Assembly: GCA_013285905.1 (NCBI GenBank)
Contig: JABDGU010000005.1
Location: 1-64,000, forward strand
From: Bacteroidota bacterium
GTDB lineage: Bacteria; Bacteroidota; Bacteroidia; Chitinophagales; Chitinophagaceae
Reading direction: 5' to 3'
DNA length: 64,000 nucleotides
Shown here piece after piece: positions 41,770 to 50,566 of the stretch (the first letter of the stretch is position 1; every line of letters starts with the position of its first letter). The notes below the pieces were generated by a model. That model saw only the letters and a program-made list of their open reading frames with translations. It was not told the origin of the DNA and did not search any database. A program made the translations under genes and the position numbers.

Positions 41770-43587
41770 ATGAATAGGCGGCTAATAATTTGTATTGCTA
41801 TTTTGTGTTCCGTTGTTTCTAACATACATGCACAGGATGACGCAGGATATACAGAGAGAGTGAATCAATACGTGGCGAAGTATAAAGGGCTTGCTATGGA
41901 AGAACAGAAACGTTGCGGCATGCCCGCAGCGGTTATACTGGCCCAGGCCATATTAGAAACTGAGGCCGGCAGCAGCGAACTGGTAAAAGGCGCCAATAAT
42001 CATTTTGGCATAAAATGCAAAACGGGCTGGAAAGGCGAGACATTTACCCATACAGATGATAAAGAGGATGAATGCTTCCGGAAATACAAAACCGTATTAG
42101 AGTCTTATAAAGATCATTCTGATTATTTAAAAAATACACCCCGTTACGCTTCATTATTCAAATTGTCGGTAACTGATTATGCTGCCTGGGCAATCGGTCT
42201 AAAACAATGTGGCTATGCCACCAATCCTATATATGCACAGAAGCTGATAGGATTTATAGAAGATTACCATTTGCAGGAATATACATACGCTGTTTTGAAT
42301 AGCAAAAGCAATTCGTATTCCGAACTTATTGCCCAGGACGAAAAGGAAAGAAAGGACACCCTAAGACCTAAAATACCTGTTTCTACACCGATAGATACAT
42401 TTGCTTTTAAGAAAATAAAAAAGGCAAAGGATACAATGTTGATAGCAAAAGTTGCTGATTCAGCAACACAAAAAATGGCTTCTTTTGTGAAAAAAGACAG
42501 CACTTATTCGAGGGCCATAACAAATATACCTGTCAACCAAACAATTGTAAAACAAGCGGATACCGTCGCAGTAATAAAAGATACTGTATCTAAAACCATT
42601 TTAACCAAAACCGATACAGGCGGACAGGTGCCAGCCAACATTAATGCCACCGCTGCAGCAAACTCCTTGAAAGGCACTGACTCCGTTAAAAAAAACAGTG
42701 TATCAAAAACACTGACAATGCATGGGCTGAAAGCATTCTACGCACACAAAGGAGACATGCTGTTAGAAGCGGCCGTTAAATATAATATACGATACGCAAA
42801 ACTGCTGGAGATAAATGATTTGCCGGATGCGCCATTGGAGAAGGATATGTATATCTATCTTGAAAAGAAACCTACGGAAGGAACACACCCTTCACATATA
42901 GTACAAAGTGGCGAGACCCTACAGGAGATATCCCAAATAGAGTGTATACAGTTAAAACGTCTGATGGCGTATAACGACCTGGAACCTGGAGATATGCCGG
43001 CTGTGGGGGCTAAGCTATTTTTAAAACAAGTTGCATTAAAAAAACCGCCTTTAGTTAATGCTAACGCGCCACACAAAAACATTTCCGTGTCGGCTGACAC
43101 TGTAAATAAAGCACAGACTAAAATACCTGATAATTATATTACCAAACCTGCGACAGAGGAAACACCTTTGCCAGTAAGCCCTGCAGCGCCTGTAGCTATG
43201 GCTGCTCCCGCTTCCGGTAATGGCGCTGATGATACTATAAAAGCGCCCGGCAGCCTTTCAGAGTCACAGCAGGATAAACTGACACAATTGAAATCTAAAT
43301 TGGACAAAGTTGTGTATTCAGCTGATACCCTAGCACCTGTGGAAGCTATGCAGGCAGCACAAATGCAGCAAGGCAATACTGAAACCCCGCAAGCTGCTCA
43401 GCCGGAACAGGCCCGTGTCATTAAAATCGTTTCAGATTCCGCGAACTACTATACTGTAAAGGACGGCGATACGATTTACAACATAGCCCACCGCTTTAAT
43501 ATAACAATGCGCCAACTGAACTCGTGGAATAATCTTGACCCGGATTCGGGTATAAAAAAAGGAATGAAGCTAAAAGTGAAAGAGTAG
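41770..43587 (+). CDS. Glucosaminidase with LysM domains
   Basis: A 605-residue exported hydrolase with signal peptide (1-21) and an N-terminal GH73 glucosaminidase domain (about 28-170). AAVILAQAILETEAGSS contains the catalytic Glu (Glu63), and YASLFKLSVTDYAAWAIGLKQCGYATNP is the usual end. A long linker rich in Thr, Lys and Asp follows, with three LysM-like modules: about 317-355 (weak), 375-420 (HIVQSGETLQEISQIE) and the C-terminal 555-604 (YYTVKDGDTIYNIAHRFNITMRQLNSWNNL). It cleaves the glycan chain of peptidoglycan, probably for daughter-cell separation or turnover. Confidence 0.9.
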   Translation: MNRRLIICIAILCSVVSNIHAQDDAGYTERVNQYVAKYKGLAMEEQKRCGMPAAVILAQAILETEAGSSELVKGANNHFGIKCKTGWKGETFTHTDDKEDECFRKYKTVLESYKDHSDYLKNTPRYASLFKLSVTDYAAWAIGLKQCGYATNPIYAQKLIGFIEDYHLQEYTYAVLNSKSNSYSELIAQDEKERKDTLRPKIPVSTPIDTFAFKKIKKAKDTMLIAKVADSATQKMASFVKKDSTYSRAITNIPVNQTIVKQADTVAVIKDTVSKTILTKTDTGGQVPANINATAAANSLKGTDSVKKNSVSKTLTMHGLKAFYAHKGDMLLEAAVKYNIRYAKLLEINDLPDAPLEKDMYIYLEKKPTEGTHPSHIVQSGETLQEISQIECIQLKRLMAYNDLEPGDMPAVGAKLFLKQVALKKPPLVNANAPHKNISVSADTVNKAQTKIPDNYITKPATEETPLPVSPAAPVAMAAPASGNGADDTIKAPGSLSESQQDKLTQLKSKLDKVVYSADTLAPVEAMQAAQMQQGNTETPQAAQPEQARVIKIVSDSANYYTVKDGDTIYNIAHRFNITMRQLNSWNNLDPDSGIKKGMKLKVKE

Positions 43588-43653
43588 GGTAATGTGAAAA
43601 TATGCAAATGAGAAAATGTGCAAATTATGTCCATAAGTAACTAAAAGTTTTAT

Positions 43654-44214
43654 ATGCCTTCTTCAATGATACAGGTTCATGATAAGCGTTTTGAAATTTT
43701 TATTTCGAAAGAGAAAATCAATGAACGTATTGCTGAGATTGGCAGAGAGATAAGTAAAGACTACTTAGGACTAAATCCTTTATTTATAGGCGTACTGAAT
43801 GGCTCTTTTATTTTCGCGTCTGATCTTTTCCGCTGTTTAAGTATTGAGGCTGAGATCTCATTTATTAAACTGGCTTCGTATAAAGGCATGTCTTCCAATG
43901 GCGATGTTATAACGGCCATAGGCTTGGATGAAAATATTAACCAGAGGCATATTATTATTACGGAAGACATTGTTGACACAGGCAAAACCCTCAGTTCTTT
44001 TTTGCCTGAGTTGCTACAGCGCAATCCGGCATCCGTAAAGATCGCCAGCTTCCTGTCTAAACCTGAAGCACGGCAATATAATGTAGAGCCCGACTATATC
44101 GGCTTCGAGATACCAAATAAGTTTGTGATCGGCTATGGGCTTGATTATGACAGGCTGGGAAGGAATTTGCCGGATCTGTATGTGACCTCCTCTGTCTCCT
44201 CCGAAGTCCCATAG
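43654..44214 (+). CDS. hpt: Hypoxanthine phosphoribosyltransferase
   Basis: A 186-residue purine salvage enzyme. It converts hypoxanthine or guanine with PRPP to IMP or GMP. The PRPP-binding motif is IIITEDIVDTGKTLSS (about 104-119). FIGVLNGSFIFASDLFR near residue 50, SFIKLASYKGMS and the C-terminal IPNKFVIGYGLDYD, where purine specificity lies, are all standard. A 66-base gap separates it from the glucosaminidase. It converges with the mqnD gene. Confidence 0.93.
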   Translation: MPSSMIQVHDKRFEIFISKEKINERIAEIGREISKDYLGLNPLFIGVLNGSFIFASDLFRCLSIEAEISFIKLASYKGMSSNGDVITAIGLDENINQRHIIITEDIVDTGKTLSSFLPELLQRNPASVKIASFLSKPEARQYNVEPDYIGFEIPNKFVIGYGLDYDRLGRNLPDLYVTSSVSSEVP

Positions 44215-44242
44215 GGATAAAGAGTAGAAGTGTAGCGCAGTA

Positions 44243-45076
44243 TTAATAGAAAATATTTTCTGCGGAAACATTTTGCTTCAACAATCCTCCTTGCTTTGCT
44301 TTTTCAAAAAGTGTAAGGATTGCTTTTCTGCCCTCTTCGCCCAAATCTGTGCTGTATTCGTTTACATAGAGATTTATATGCTTGCGCATCACATCTTCTT
44401 CCATTTCCTGCGAGTTTTGAATTACAAAATCCGAAAGGACCGGATAATTCTTCCAGGAATATAACAGGCTTTCTTTTATGATGCCGTCCACTGTAGCACA
44501 TAACGCTTTATCGAAACTTCTGCGTATCACAATGCCACCAAGGGGTATAGCTGCGTTAACAGTATTCTCCCACCAATCGCCCAGGTCTATTAATTTGTTG
44601 AGGCCTTTTTGCGTATAAGTGAAGCGGCTTTCATGAATGATGAGCCCGGCGTCAAATTCTCCGGATAAAACCCTTTCTTCTATCTCGCTAAAAACTATCT
44701 CTGTTTTATTTTTTGCCTGTGGAAAAGCCAGCGATAAAAGCAGATTGGCAGTAGTGTTAATACCGGGAATTGCAATTTTAAAACCTGCAATGTTGGCAAG
44801 ATCTAATGGCTTTTTAGAAATCAATAAAGGCCCTACACCTTTGCCCAGCGCACTGCCACTATGTAACAAAGCATATTGTTGCACAGTATGCAGAAATGTA
44901 TTGTAACTGAGTTTGGTAATATCAAGTTTGCCTTTCTCTGCCCATCGGTTAAGTGTTTCCACATCTTCCATGACATAGTCAAAGGAAATGCCTTTAGTAT
45001 CCATTATGCCATGCACCATAGCATCGAAAATAAAAGTATCGTTGGGGCAAGGGCTAAACCCTAATGTCAATTTCAT
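44243..45076 (-). CDS. mqnD: 1,4-dihydroxy-6-naphthoate synthase MqnD
   Basis: A 277-residue enzyme of the futalosine menaquinone pathway. It converts cyclic de-hypoxanthinylfutalosine to 1,4-dihydroxy-6-naphthoate. MKLTLGFSPCPNDTFIFDAMVHG, DVETLNRWAEKGKLDITKLSYN and IHESRFTYTQKGLNKLIDLGDWWEN are the family marks. The start ATG overlaps the stop of mqnB by four bases (ATGA), so the two are translationally coupled. MqnA, MqnC and MqnE are not in the window. Confidence 0.95.
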   Translation of the reverse strand: MKLTLGFSPCPNDTFIFDAMVHGIMDTKGISFDYVMEDVETLNRWAEKGKLDITKLSYNTFLHTVQQYALLHSGSALGKGVGPLLISKKPLDLANIAGFKIAIPGINTTANLLLSLAFPQAKNKTEIVFSEIEERVLSGEFDAGLIIHESRFTYTQKGLNKLIDLGDWWENTVNAAIPLGGIVIRRSFDKALCATVDGIIKESLLYSWKNYPVLSDFVIQNSQEMEEDVMRKHINLYVNEYSTDLGEEGRKAILTLFEKAKQGGLLKQNVSAENIFY

Positions 45077-45762
45077 TGCTTTGTATCATTTTCCATTTCC
45101 ACAAAATCTATTAACCACTTATTCAGAGCTATAATAGTTTCTTTCATTTTCCACTTACTTTTATCACGTGGCTCAATATAATTAGATATGCAACGTACTT
45201 GTGCAAAAGGAATATTCTCATTAAGGCCTGCATAATGAAAAGCAGCACCTTCCATGCTCTCTACCCTGCAATCAAATTTTTCGATGCGTTTTTTAATTGT
45301 GTCTTCATTTCCACTTACTGTGTTTACAGTTAAGCCGCTTACAGCAATAAGTCTATCGATTGCCGGTATAGAAAGCTTAGGCGCAACCAATTCGCCATCT
45401 GTAAAAGGGAAGACGTATTTTTCAAGCAAGCCCATTTCAAAAATATCCAGGTATTTATCATGGTCTTCGGCACCAAGGTCACCAAACTGGTCGCTTTTGA
45501 TATAAACAAGGTCCCCCAAATTCAGCTGCCTGTCATAAGAGCCACAAACCCCTGTCTGCATTACAAGTTGATATTTCTGCTTCACAAGCGCCTTTGTAAG
45601 AGCATAAGTTGTTGCCACCATACCAACACCTGTCAGGCAAATATCTATTGTATTGCCCTGCCTGGTATAGCCGGAATTACCTGTTTTTGCCCACGTATTT
45701 TCCAAATGATCCAGCAAGGGCCTGACTTCGAATTCCGTTGCCGAAACGATCAATAGCTTCAT
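45073..45762 (-). CDS. mqnB: Futalosine hydrolase MqnB
   Basis: A 229-residue nucleosidase of the MTA/SAH phosphorylase fold. It cleaves futalosine to dehypoxanthinyl futalosine and hypoxanthine. ICLTGVGMVATTYALTKAL, VMQTGVCGSYDRQLNLGDLVYI and the ESMEGAAFHYA segment, with the catalytic Glu/Asp pair, are the family marks. The hypoxanthine released can be salvaged by Hpt encoded next door on the other strand, a functional link that may explain the neighbourhood. It leads the mqnB-mqnD unit. Confidence 0.93.
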   Translation of the reverse strand: MKLLIVSATEFEVRPLLDHLENTWAKTGNSGYTRQGNTIDICLTGVGMVATTYALTKALVKQKYQLVMQTGVCGSYDRQLNLGDLVYIKSDQFGDLGAEDHDKYLDIFEMGLLEKYVFPFTDGELVAPKLSIPAIDRLIAVSGLTVNTVSGNEDTIKKRIEKFDCRVESMEGAAFHYAGLNENIPFAQVRCISNYIEPRDKSKWKMKETIIALNKWLIDFVEMENDTKQ

Positions 45763-45843
45763 TATGCAATATTAATCAAAAGCAGGTATCGGCTTCAGTG
45801 GCATCCTAAAATAGGACTATGTCGTTTATCTATGGATTCATTT

Positions 45844-45874
45844 TTGTGAAAAAGGCTATATAAGTCTAATTTTG
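45844..45874 (+). promoter_or_regulatory. Bacteroidota-type promoter for the PTPS/QueD gene
   Basis: TTG at 45844-45846, a 20-base spacer and TAATTTTG at 45867-45874 match TTG-N(19-21)-TAnnTTTG. The ATG at 45892 would have a leader of about 10 bases. Confidence 0.7.
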
Positions 45875-45891
45875 CATCATAAATTAGCAAA

Positions 45892-46302
45892 ATGGTTTAT
45901 TTAACACGTGTAGAACATTTTAACGCAGCCCACCGTTTATATAATAAAGCCTGGACAGACGAACACAATAACGAGGTTTTCGGGAAGTGCGCCAATCCCA
46001 ACTGGCATGGACATAATTATGAGCTGCATGTTACCATAAAAGGTGAACCGGACCCCGAAACAGGGTTTATTTTTAATGCCAAGACATTAGGTGACCTTAT
46101 AAAGGATGTAGTAGTAGAAAAGGTAGATCACCGCAACCTGAATATGGACGTGGACTTTATGGCTGGCAAATTTACCAGTGCGGAGAACTTTGCTATAGGC
46201 ATCTGGAACGAATTACAACCACATATAAAAAAAAGAGGCAGCACAATGCATTGTGTAAGGCTGGTGGAAACTCCTAAAATATATGTAGAGTATTTCGGAT
46301 AA
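45892..46302 (+). CDS. queD: 6-carboxytetrahydropterin / 6-pyruvoyl-tetrahydropterin synthase family protein
   Basis: A 136-residue pterin enzyme. Zn ligands are His14 (FNAAHRLYN) and His39/His41 (NWHGHNYELHV); Cys33 in FGKCANPNWHGH is the catalytic cysteine, and VDHRNLN gives the Asp-His pair. Queuosine-type QueD usually has C-x3-HGH, whereas here the spacing is C-x5-HGH, as in pyruvoyl-tetrahydropterin synthases. It may make carboxytetrahydropterin for queuosine or a biopterin-like cofactor. The FolE gene follows after 32 bases and supplies the common precursor dihydroneopterin triphosphate. The symbol queD is conventional and not certain. Confidence 0.8.
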   Translation: MVYLTRVEHFNAAHRLYNKAWTDEHNNEVFGKCANPNWHGHNYELHVTIKGEPDPETGFIFNAKTLGDLIKDVVVEKVDHRNLNMDVDFMAGKFTSAENFAIGIWNELQPHIKKRGSTMHCVRLVETPKIYVEYFG

Positions 46303-46334
46303 AAATTTATTGATCGTTCATTAAAATTATTAAT

Positions 46335-46931
46335 GTGGCCTATACAAGACAAGATAATTATTGCGAAGATACCCTTGCTAAAATGATGGAGCATTATAGC
46401 GGCATCATAGCGCAGATAGAAGAAGACCCTAAACGGGAAGGTTTGGAGAAGACCCCCGAACGTATTGCAAAAGCTATGCAATACTTTACGCAGGGTTACC
46501 ACATGGACGCTAAGGAGATCATTAATTCTGCAAAATTTCATGAGTCTTACAGCGAGATGGTGATAGTAAAAGATATAGAACTCTATTCTTTGTGCGAACA
46601 CCATATGCTGCCATTCTTTGGCAAGGCCCATATTGCTTATATCCCCAACGGCAGTATAACGGGGTTGAGTAAAATAGCCCGGGTGGTGGATTGTTTTGCC
46701 CGCCGCCTGCAGGTGCAGGAACGTATGACGCACCAGATATTAGATGCCATACAGGAAGCCCTGAACCCCCTTGGTGTGGCGGTAGTTATAGAAGCAAAGC
46801 ACTTATGTATGATGATGCGGGGCGTATCTAAGCAAAACAGTGTTACCACTACGTCGGCATTCAGTGGGCAGTTCCAGGCAAATTCGACCCGGTCTGAGTT
46901 TTTGAAGCTGATAACTGCAGATTTGTATTAA
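46335..46931 (+). CDS. folE: GTP cyclohydrolase I
   Basis: A 198-residue enzyme that opens and rearranges GTP to 7,8-dihydroneopterin triphosphate, the start of folate, queuosine and biopterin synthesis. The zinc-binding and catalytic block is [22 protein letters not shown], followed by [23 protein letters not shown] and the third Zn cysteine in [16 protein letters not shown]. All are present. The start is GTG 46335, which follows the PTPS/QueD gene by 32 bases; an ATG two bases upstream is out of frame. Confidence 0.95.
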   Translation: MAYTRQDNYCEDTLAKMMEHYSGIIAQIEEDPKREGLEKTPERIAKAMQYFTQGYHMDAKEIINSAKFHESYSEMVIVKDIELYSLCEHHMLPFFGKAHIAYIPNGSITGLSKIARVVDCFARRLQVQERMTHQILDAIQEALNPLGVAVVIEAKHLCMMMRGVSKQNSVTTTSAFSGQFQANSTRSEFLKLITADLY

Positions 46932-46944
46932 TACTTGCGAATCA

Positions 46945-46973
46945 TTGGCAACAAAAAATAATTCTTATATTTG
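46945..46973 (+). promoter_or_regulatory. Promoter of the tRNA-Pro gene
   Basis: TTG at 46945-46947, an 18-base spacer, then TATATTTG at 46966-46973 is a good match to the Bacteroidota consensus. It lies 32 bases before the mature tRNA 5' end. Confidence 0.75.
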
Positions 46974-47005
46974 CGTCCCCCGTTTTTATGAACTCATAAA
47001 GGGTT

Positions 47006-47079
47006 CGGGAAGTAGCGCAGCCCGGTAGCGTACATGGCTGGGGGTCATGTGGTCGCAGGTTCGAATCCTGTCTTCCCGA
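47006..47079 (+). tRNA. tRNA-Pro (anticodon GGG)
   Basis: A full cloverleaf can be drawn. The acceptor stem is CGGGAAG paired with CTTCCCG (47072-47078), with discriminator A. The D arm is GCGCAGCCCGGTAGCGT, the anticodon arm CATGG-CTGGGGG-TCATG has GGG at positions 34-36, and the T arm is GCAGG-TTCGAAT-CCTGT. The 3' CCA is not encoded in the genome. The proline anticodon reads CCC and CCU. Confidence 0.95.
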
Positions 47080-47082
47080 CAA

Positions 47083-47112
47083 AAGCTCAACAGTAATGTT
47101 GGGCTTTTTTTT
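47083..47112 (+). terminator. Intrinsic terminator after tRNA-Pro
   Basis: Stem AAGCTCAACA (47083-47092), loop GTAA, TGTTGGGCTT (47097-47106), then a run of T to 47112. It ends the tRNA transcript. Confidence 0.9.
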
Positions 47113-47201
47113 ATGCATCATACGCTCTATTCTATTTCCATAACTCATTGTTTTCCTATTTATTTGCAAATCTTTTCCATCAAATCACAGTATTCATTAA
47201 A

Positions 47202-48224
47202 ATGAAACACGTTTACTTCTCAATTTTATTGCCGCTTATAATAACGGCCAAGCCATTTAATACCGCTGCCCAGATATCCAATATTGATGACGTTAAAAAA
47301 TCACTGCAAACTACCAATCTTGATACCATTGCATGGGTCTATGGTGGTGTGCTTGATATTGGTGCAAATGAGGGCTTTCTTCATAACTGGGCTGCAGGAG
47401 GCGAGTTGGCTTCTCTTACCGTAAACGGCATCTTCAGCGGGCATTTAGACAGGCTGCATAATAAAGAAATATGGAGTAATAACCTGGACATCACTTACGG
47501 GCTTAATTATACTTATTCTACAGGCTTCGTTCCTCATAAAACGGATGACCGCATAGATTTTACATCGAAGTATGGCAAAAGAATAGACTCCGCAAGGGAT
47601 ATTTTTTTCACAGGTCTTTTCAATTTTAAGTCGCAGTTTACAAAAGGATATGATTATACTTTAACAAATTGGGACAGCTCTTCTACTTCAAAGTTTTTAT
47701 CTCCCGCATACTTTACCACTGCCATTGGGCTTGAGTATAGAAGGGGAAGTGATATCAGCTTGTTCTTATCTCCCATAGCCGGAAGGCTCACAGTGGCAGA
47801 CAAATATTATACCTCTCAGTTACCTCAAGGGGCATTTGGGGTACCCTATAATAAGACAGCCTATTACCAATTCGGCGCTTATTTTTCCGGCAGATATGTT
47901 TATAACATCAGTAAGAATGCAATCTATAAAGTCCGCCTCGACCTCTACTCAAATTATCTTGCCAAAGACACAAAAGACAGCACAGGAAATATCATAAAGA
48001 GAGATAACCCGGGCAATATATCCGTATTGTTCGATAATTTACTTTCATGGAAAGTATCAAAGTATCTTAATGTAGTTTTGGGAGCAACATTTATCTACGA
48101 TAATAATATTCCTTACAGTAAATACGTTGACAACAGCAGCACACTTAAAGATGATCCCGGCAAGAACCTTGGCTGGCTGCAAATAAAACAAGTTTTTACG
48201 CTTGGCGTAGAGTACAAGTTCTAA
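47202..48224 (+). CDS. DUF3078 outer-membrane protein
   Basis: A protein of about 340 residues with signal peptide (ending NTAAQ) and a beta-barrel-like body, all of it DUF3078, a Bacteroidota family of unknown function. GGVLDIGANEGFLHNWAAGGELASLTVNG is the hallmark, followed by many amphipathic strands, ending VFTLGVEYKF with the terminal Phe of outer-membrane barrels. The open frame starts at 47148, but ATG 47202 begins the signal peptide cleanly and is the likely start. It lies after the tRNA terminator and needs its own promoter. Confidence 0.88.
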   Translation: MKHVYFSILLPLIITAKPFNTAAQISNIDDVKKSLQTTNLDTIAWVYGGVLDIGANEGFLHNWAAGGELASLTVNGIFSGHLDRLHNKEIWSNNLDITYGLNYTYSTGFVPHKTDDRIDFTSKYGKRIDSARDIFFTGLFNFKSQFTKGYDYTLTNWDSSSTSKFLSPAYFTTAIGLEYRRGSDISLFLSPIAGRLTVADKYYTSQLPQGAFGVPYNKTAYYQFGAYFSGRYVYNISKNAIYKVRLDLYSNYLAKDTKDSTGNIIKRDNPGNISVLFDNLLSWKVSKYLNVVLGATFIYDNNIPYSKYVDNSSTLKDDPGKNLGWLQIKQVFTLGVEYKF

Positions 48225-48282
48225 ATACACTGAAAGTTTATTTTGGCATTCTTCCTTCGAATAGGCTTATTTTGCATTGCTA

Positions 48283-49110
48283 ATGTCGCTTTTTTTTACA
48301 TCGTTAAATTCGGGTAGTAATGGTAATTGTTATTATGTAGGTAATAGCAATGAAGCTGTGTTGGTAGATGCCGGCATATCTTGCAGGGAGACCGAGAAAC
48401 GTATGAAACGTTTAGGTTTGTCTATGCAAAAGGTGAAGGCCATCTTTATAAGTCATGAGCATGGCGACCATATAAAAGGCATGGACGTGATGGCACACAA
48501 GTATCAAATACCCATCTATATCACCAAGAACACCTTGATTGGGGGCCGCTTGAAACGCAATAAAAAACTATGGGTAGATTTTAAAGCTGAAGAACCTATA
48601 AAGATAGGGGATATGACAGTGCATCCTTTCTCAAAACAGCACGATGCATCAGACCCACATAGTTTTACCATTGAATGCACTGGGATAAAGGTTGGTGTGT
48701 TTACAGACGTCGGCATTGTTTGCGACAATCTTATCAAGCATTTTAAAGAATGTCATGCTGCTTTTCTTGAAGCGAACTATGACGAACAAATGCTGGAACA
48801 TGGCGGGTATCCGCTTCATCTTAAAAACCGCATACGTGGTGGTAGGGGCCACTTATCAAACCACCAGGCTTTGCGGCTTTTCAAGGAGCATAGACCTCCG
48901 TTCATGAGCCATTTGTTTTTATCGCATCTTTCAAAAGAAAATAATGATCCCGAATTGGTGCATGCCCTATTTGCAAATGAGGCCAGTAAAACAAATATCG
49001 TTATCGCGTCCCGATATAAAGAAACGGATGTTTACACTATAGGTGGTGTAAACCAAGTTGAATATAAAAGGAAGCTAAGTGAAAAGCCTGCCCAGATGTC
49101 TTTATTTTGA
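48283..49110 (+). CDS. MBL-fold metallohydrolase (YycJ/WalJ-like)
   Basis: A metallo-beta-lactamase-fold protein of about 275 residues. The opening SLFFTSLNSGSNGNCYYVG and the metal site SHEHGDHIKGMD (His58, His60, Asp62, His63) are those of the YycJ/WalJ group, which are putative nucleases or phosphodiesterases. The later histidine and aspartate ligands are in KQHDASDPHSFTIE and FTDVGIVCD. The frame opens at a TTG two codons before, but ATG 48283 is the family start. It faces the convergent 2H gene only five bases away. Confidence 0.9.
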   Translation: MSLFFTSLNSGSNGNCYYVGNSNEAVLVDAGISCRETEKRMKRLGLSMQKVKAIFISHEHGDHIKGMDVMAHKYQIPIYITKNTLIGGRLKRNKKLWVDFKAEEPIKIGDMTVHPFSKQHDASDPHSFTIECTGIKVGVFTDVGIVCDNLIKHFKECHAAFLEANYDEQMLEHGGYPLHLKNRIRGGRGHLSNHQALRLFKEHRPPFMSHLFLSHLSKENNDPELVHALFANEASKTNIVIASRYKETDVYTIGGVNQVEYKRKLSEKPAQMSLF

Positions 49111-49114
49111 CGTA

Positions 49115-49717
49115 TCAGAGTTTAAACTCCGCTACTACTTTATAGTTGCCTTCATTTTCAGCATCCTTCCTGAGTAATATAAGCGCATCGGCAATGAATT
49201 TGCTTTCATACTTTTTATCCTTAAACACCTCCCAAACTTTATCGGTGTTTTTTTTATTCATGCCCTTGGCGATCGTAATGTGGGGCTCGTAGTAAAAATG
49301 CAGCTTCCTTTTCTTGTCTATCGCGCTGCACAACTTAAGAGCGGGGTAAATAGCTTTAATAATAGTAGTGAAATAGCTGAGTGGTTTTGGCTGGATGTAA
49401 ACAGAGCCGGCCGAATGCATACAGCCGTAATCCTGGAGCCAGATAAATGATGACCTTATTCTTCCCTTTAAACTGCCCCTGAGTCCCTCAATAACCGATT
49501 CTTCGAAAAGCGGGTTGGCGAAAAAACTAACGATAGATATGTGGGGACGTGACTGCTTGCCCGGGTAGTTACCGATGATCTCTGCAAGCTTTTTCTTGGC
49601 ATAGGTTACGTCATTTGAAACCTTTTCATCAGGGTTCATCACCAAAAGGTATTCTCCATACAAAACAGGTGTTTGTAAAGAAAATAAGGATGATTGCACG
49701 CGTTCTGTTTGGTCCAT
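49115..49717 (-). CDS. 2'-5' RNA ligase / 2H phosphoesterase family protein
   Basis: A 200-residue 2H phosphoesterase with the two His-x-Thr/Ser motifs SRPHISIVSFF (near 60) and YEPHITIAKG (near 145), in the usual spacing. Such proteins hydrolyse or ligate 2',3'-cyclic or 2'-5' phosphodiester bonds in RNA or small nucleotides. Substrate is unknown. It converges with the MBL gene with almost no space between the stops. Confidence 0.85.
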   Translation of the reverse strand: MDQTERVQSSLFSLQTPVLYGEYLLVMNPDEKVSNDVTYAKKKLAEIIGNYPGKQSRPHISIVSFFANPLFEESVIEGLRGSLKGRIRSSFIWLQDYGCMHSAGSVYIQPKPLSYFTTIIKAIYPALKLCSAIDKKRKLHFYYEPHITIAKGMNKKNTDKVWEVFKDKKYESKFIADALILLRKDAENEGNYKVVAEFKL

Positions 49718-49902
49718 TCAGGCAAAAAAGCTTTCCGAAGATACTTTTTTATCTGCAAGTTGAATAGAAAATGAGCCAAATAAGCGGTAAAAGGCATCTA
49801 AATTAGCTTATTAAAATATAGATATATGCCGAAAGTAAACCGCTCTCCCTGCTTATTAAACAAGTGATATTGAGCCGTGGAACCTAATTTGATGCGATTT
49901 AA

Positions 49903-49933
49903 TTTGGATAAGTCACTTTGTTAATTAATTTTG
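49903..49933 (+). promoter_or_regulatory. Promoter of the DUF3276 gene
   Basis: TTTG at 49903-49906, a 19-base spacer and TAATTTTG at 49926-49933 match the Bacteroidota consensus very well. The GTG start at 49965 would have a leader of about 25 bases. Confidence 0.75.
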
Positions 49934-49964
49934 TCTTGCTATTTAACATGTAAAATCAAGATTT

Positions 49965-50393
49965 GTGGCGTACGAAAATAAAAATTTTGGCGGTGACCGT
50001 AACAACGACAACCGTAATAATGAAAGCCTTTTTAGCAAACGCATAAAAGCCGGCAAGAGAAGAACTTACTTTTTTGATGTCCGTGCCACACGTGGAAATG
50101 ATTATTTTATCACTATCACAGAAAGCAAAAAACGTTTTGACGATAACGGTTACGACCGCCATAAGATGTTCCTTTATAAGGAAGATTTCAACAAATTCCT
50201 GGTTGCACTTACAGAGACCATATCTTATGTAAAAACCGACCTGATGCCTGATTTTGATTTCGACGCGTATAACCATGACCAGGAAAGCGAAGAAGGAGCA
50301 ACTGTTTCAGCACCGGCGGAAACTGAAAGTGTTACAGAAACAATAAGCAGCAGTGCAGAAGAAGGTAGCAGTGTTGATGATTGGAAGATCTAA
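49965..50393 (+). CDS. DUF3276 / PUR-alpha-like single-stranded nucleic acid-binding protein
   Basis: A 142-residue protein with an N-terminal Asn/Gly/Arg-rich tail, then KAGKRRTYFFDVRATRGNDYFITITESKKRF and KMFLYKEDFNKFLVALTETISYVKTDL, the PUR-repeat type fold of DUF3276, and an acidic Ser/Glu-rich C-terminus. PUR-alpha-like bacterial proteins bind single-stranded DNA or RNA. The role is unproven. The GTG start at 49965 is supported by the promoter and the family N-terminus. A strong terminator follows. Confidence 0.87.
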   Translation: MAYENKNFGGDRNNDNRNNESLFSKRIKAGKRRTYFFDVRATRGNDYFITITESKKRFDDNGYDRHKMFLYKEDFNKFLVALTETISYVKTDLMPDFDFDAYNHDQESEEGATVSAPAETESVTETISSSAEEGSSVDDWKI

Positions 50394-50417
50394 AATTTAT
50401 ACTAAAATATATTTATG

Positions 50418-50446
50418 ATCCCTTGCCCAGGCATGGGATTTTTTTT
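50418..50446 (+). terminator. Intrinsic terminator after the DUF3276 gene
   Basis: ATCCCTTGCC and GGCATGGGAT pair with one T-T mismatch, and the hairpin is followed by eight T residues (50439-50446). Confidence 0.88.
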
Positions 50447-50490
50447 GCCCGAAAGATTCCTGCAATCGCCGCCTGTGGCTTATCTTAGTG

Positions 50491-50520
50491 ATAAAGGTTC
50501 CGGCAAAGCGGAACCTTTAT
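50491..50520. terminator. Perfect 12-bp hairpin between convergent genes
   Basis: ATAAAGGTTCCG (50491-50502), loop GCAAAG, CGGAACCTTTAT (50509-50520). It is symmetric and lies between the DUF3276 and DUF3098 genes. It may end transcripts from the minus strand, although T-tracts are short. Confidence 0.55.
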
Positions 50521-50566
50521 TTGAAATTGTATCATCCCCGACATTGGGACTCTAATGTCTTAATAT

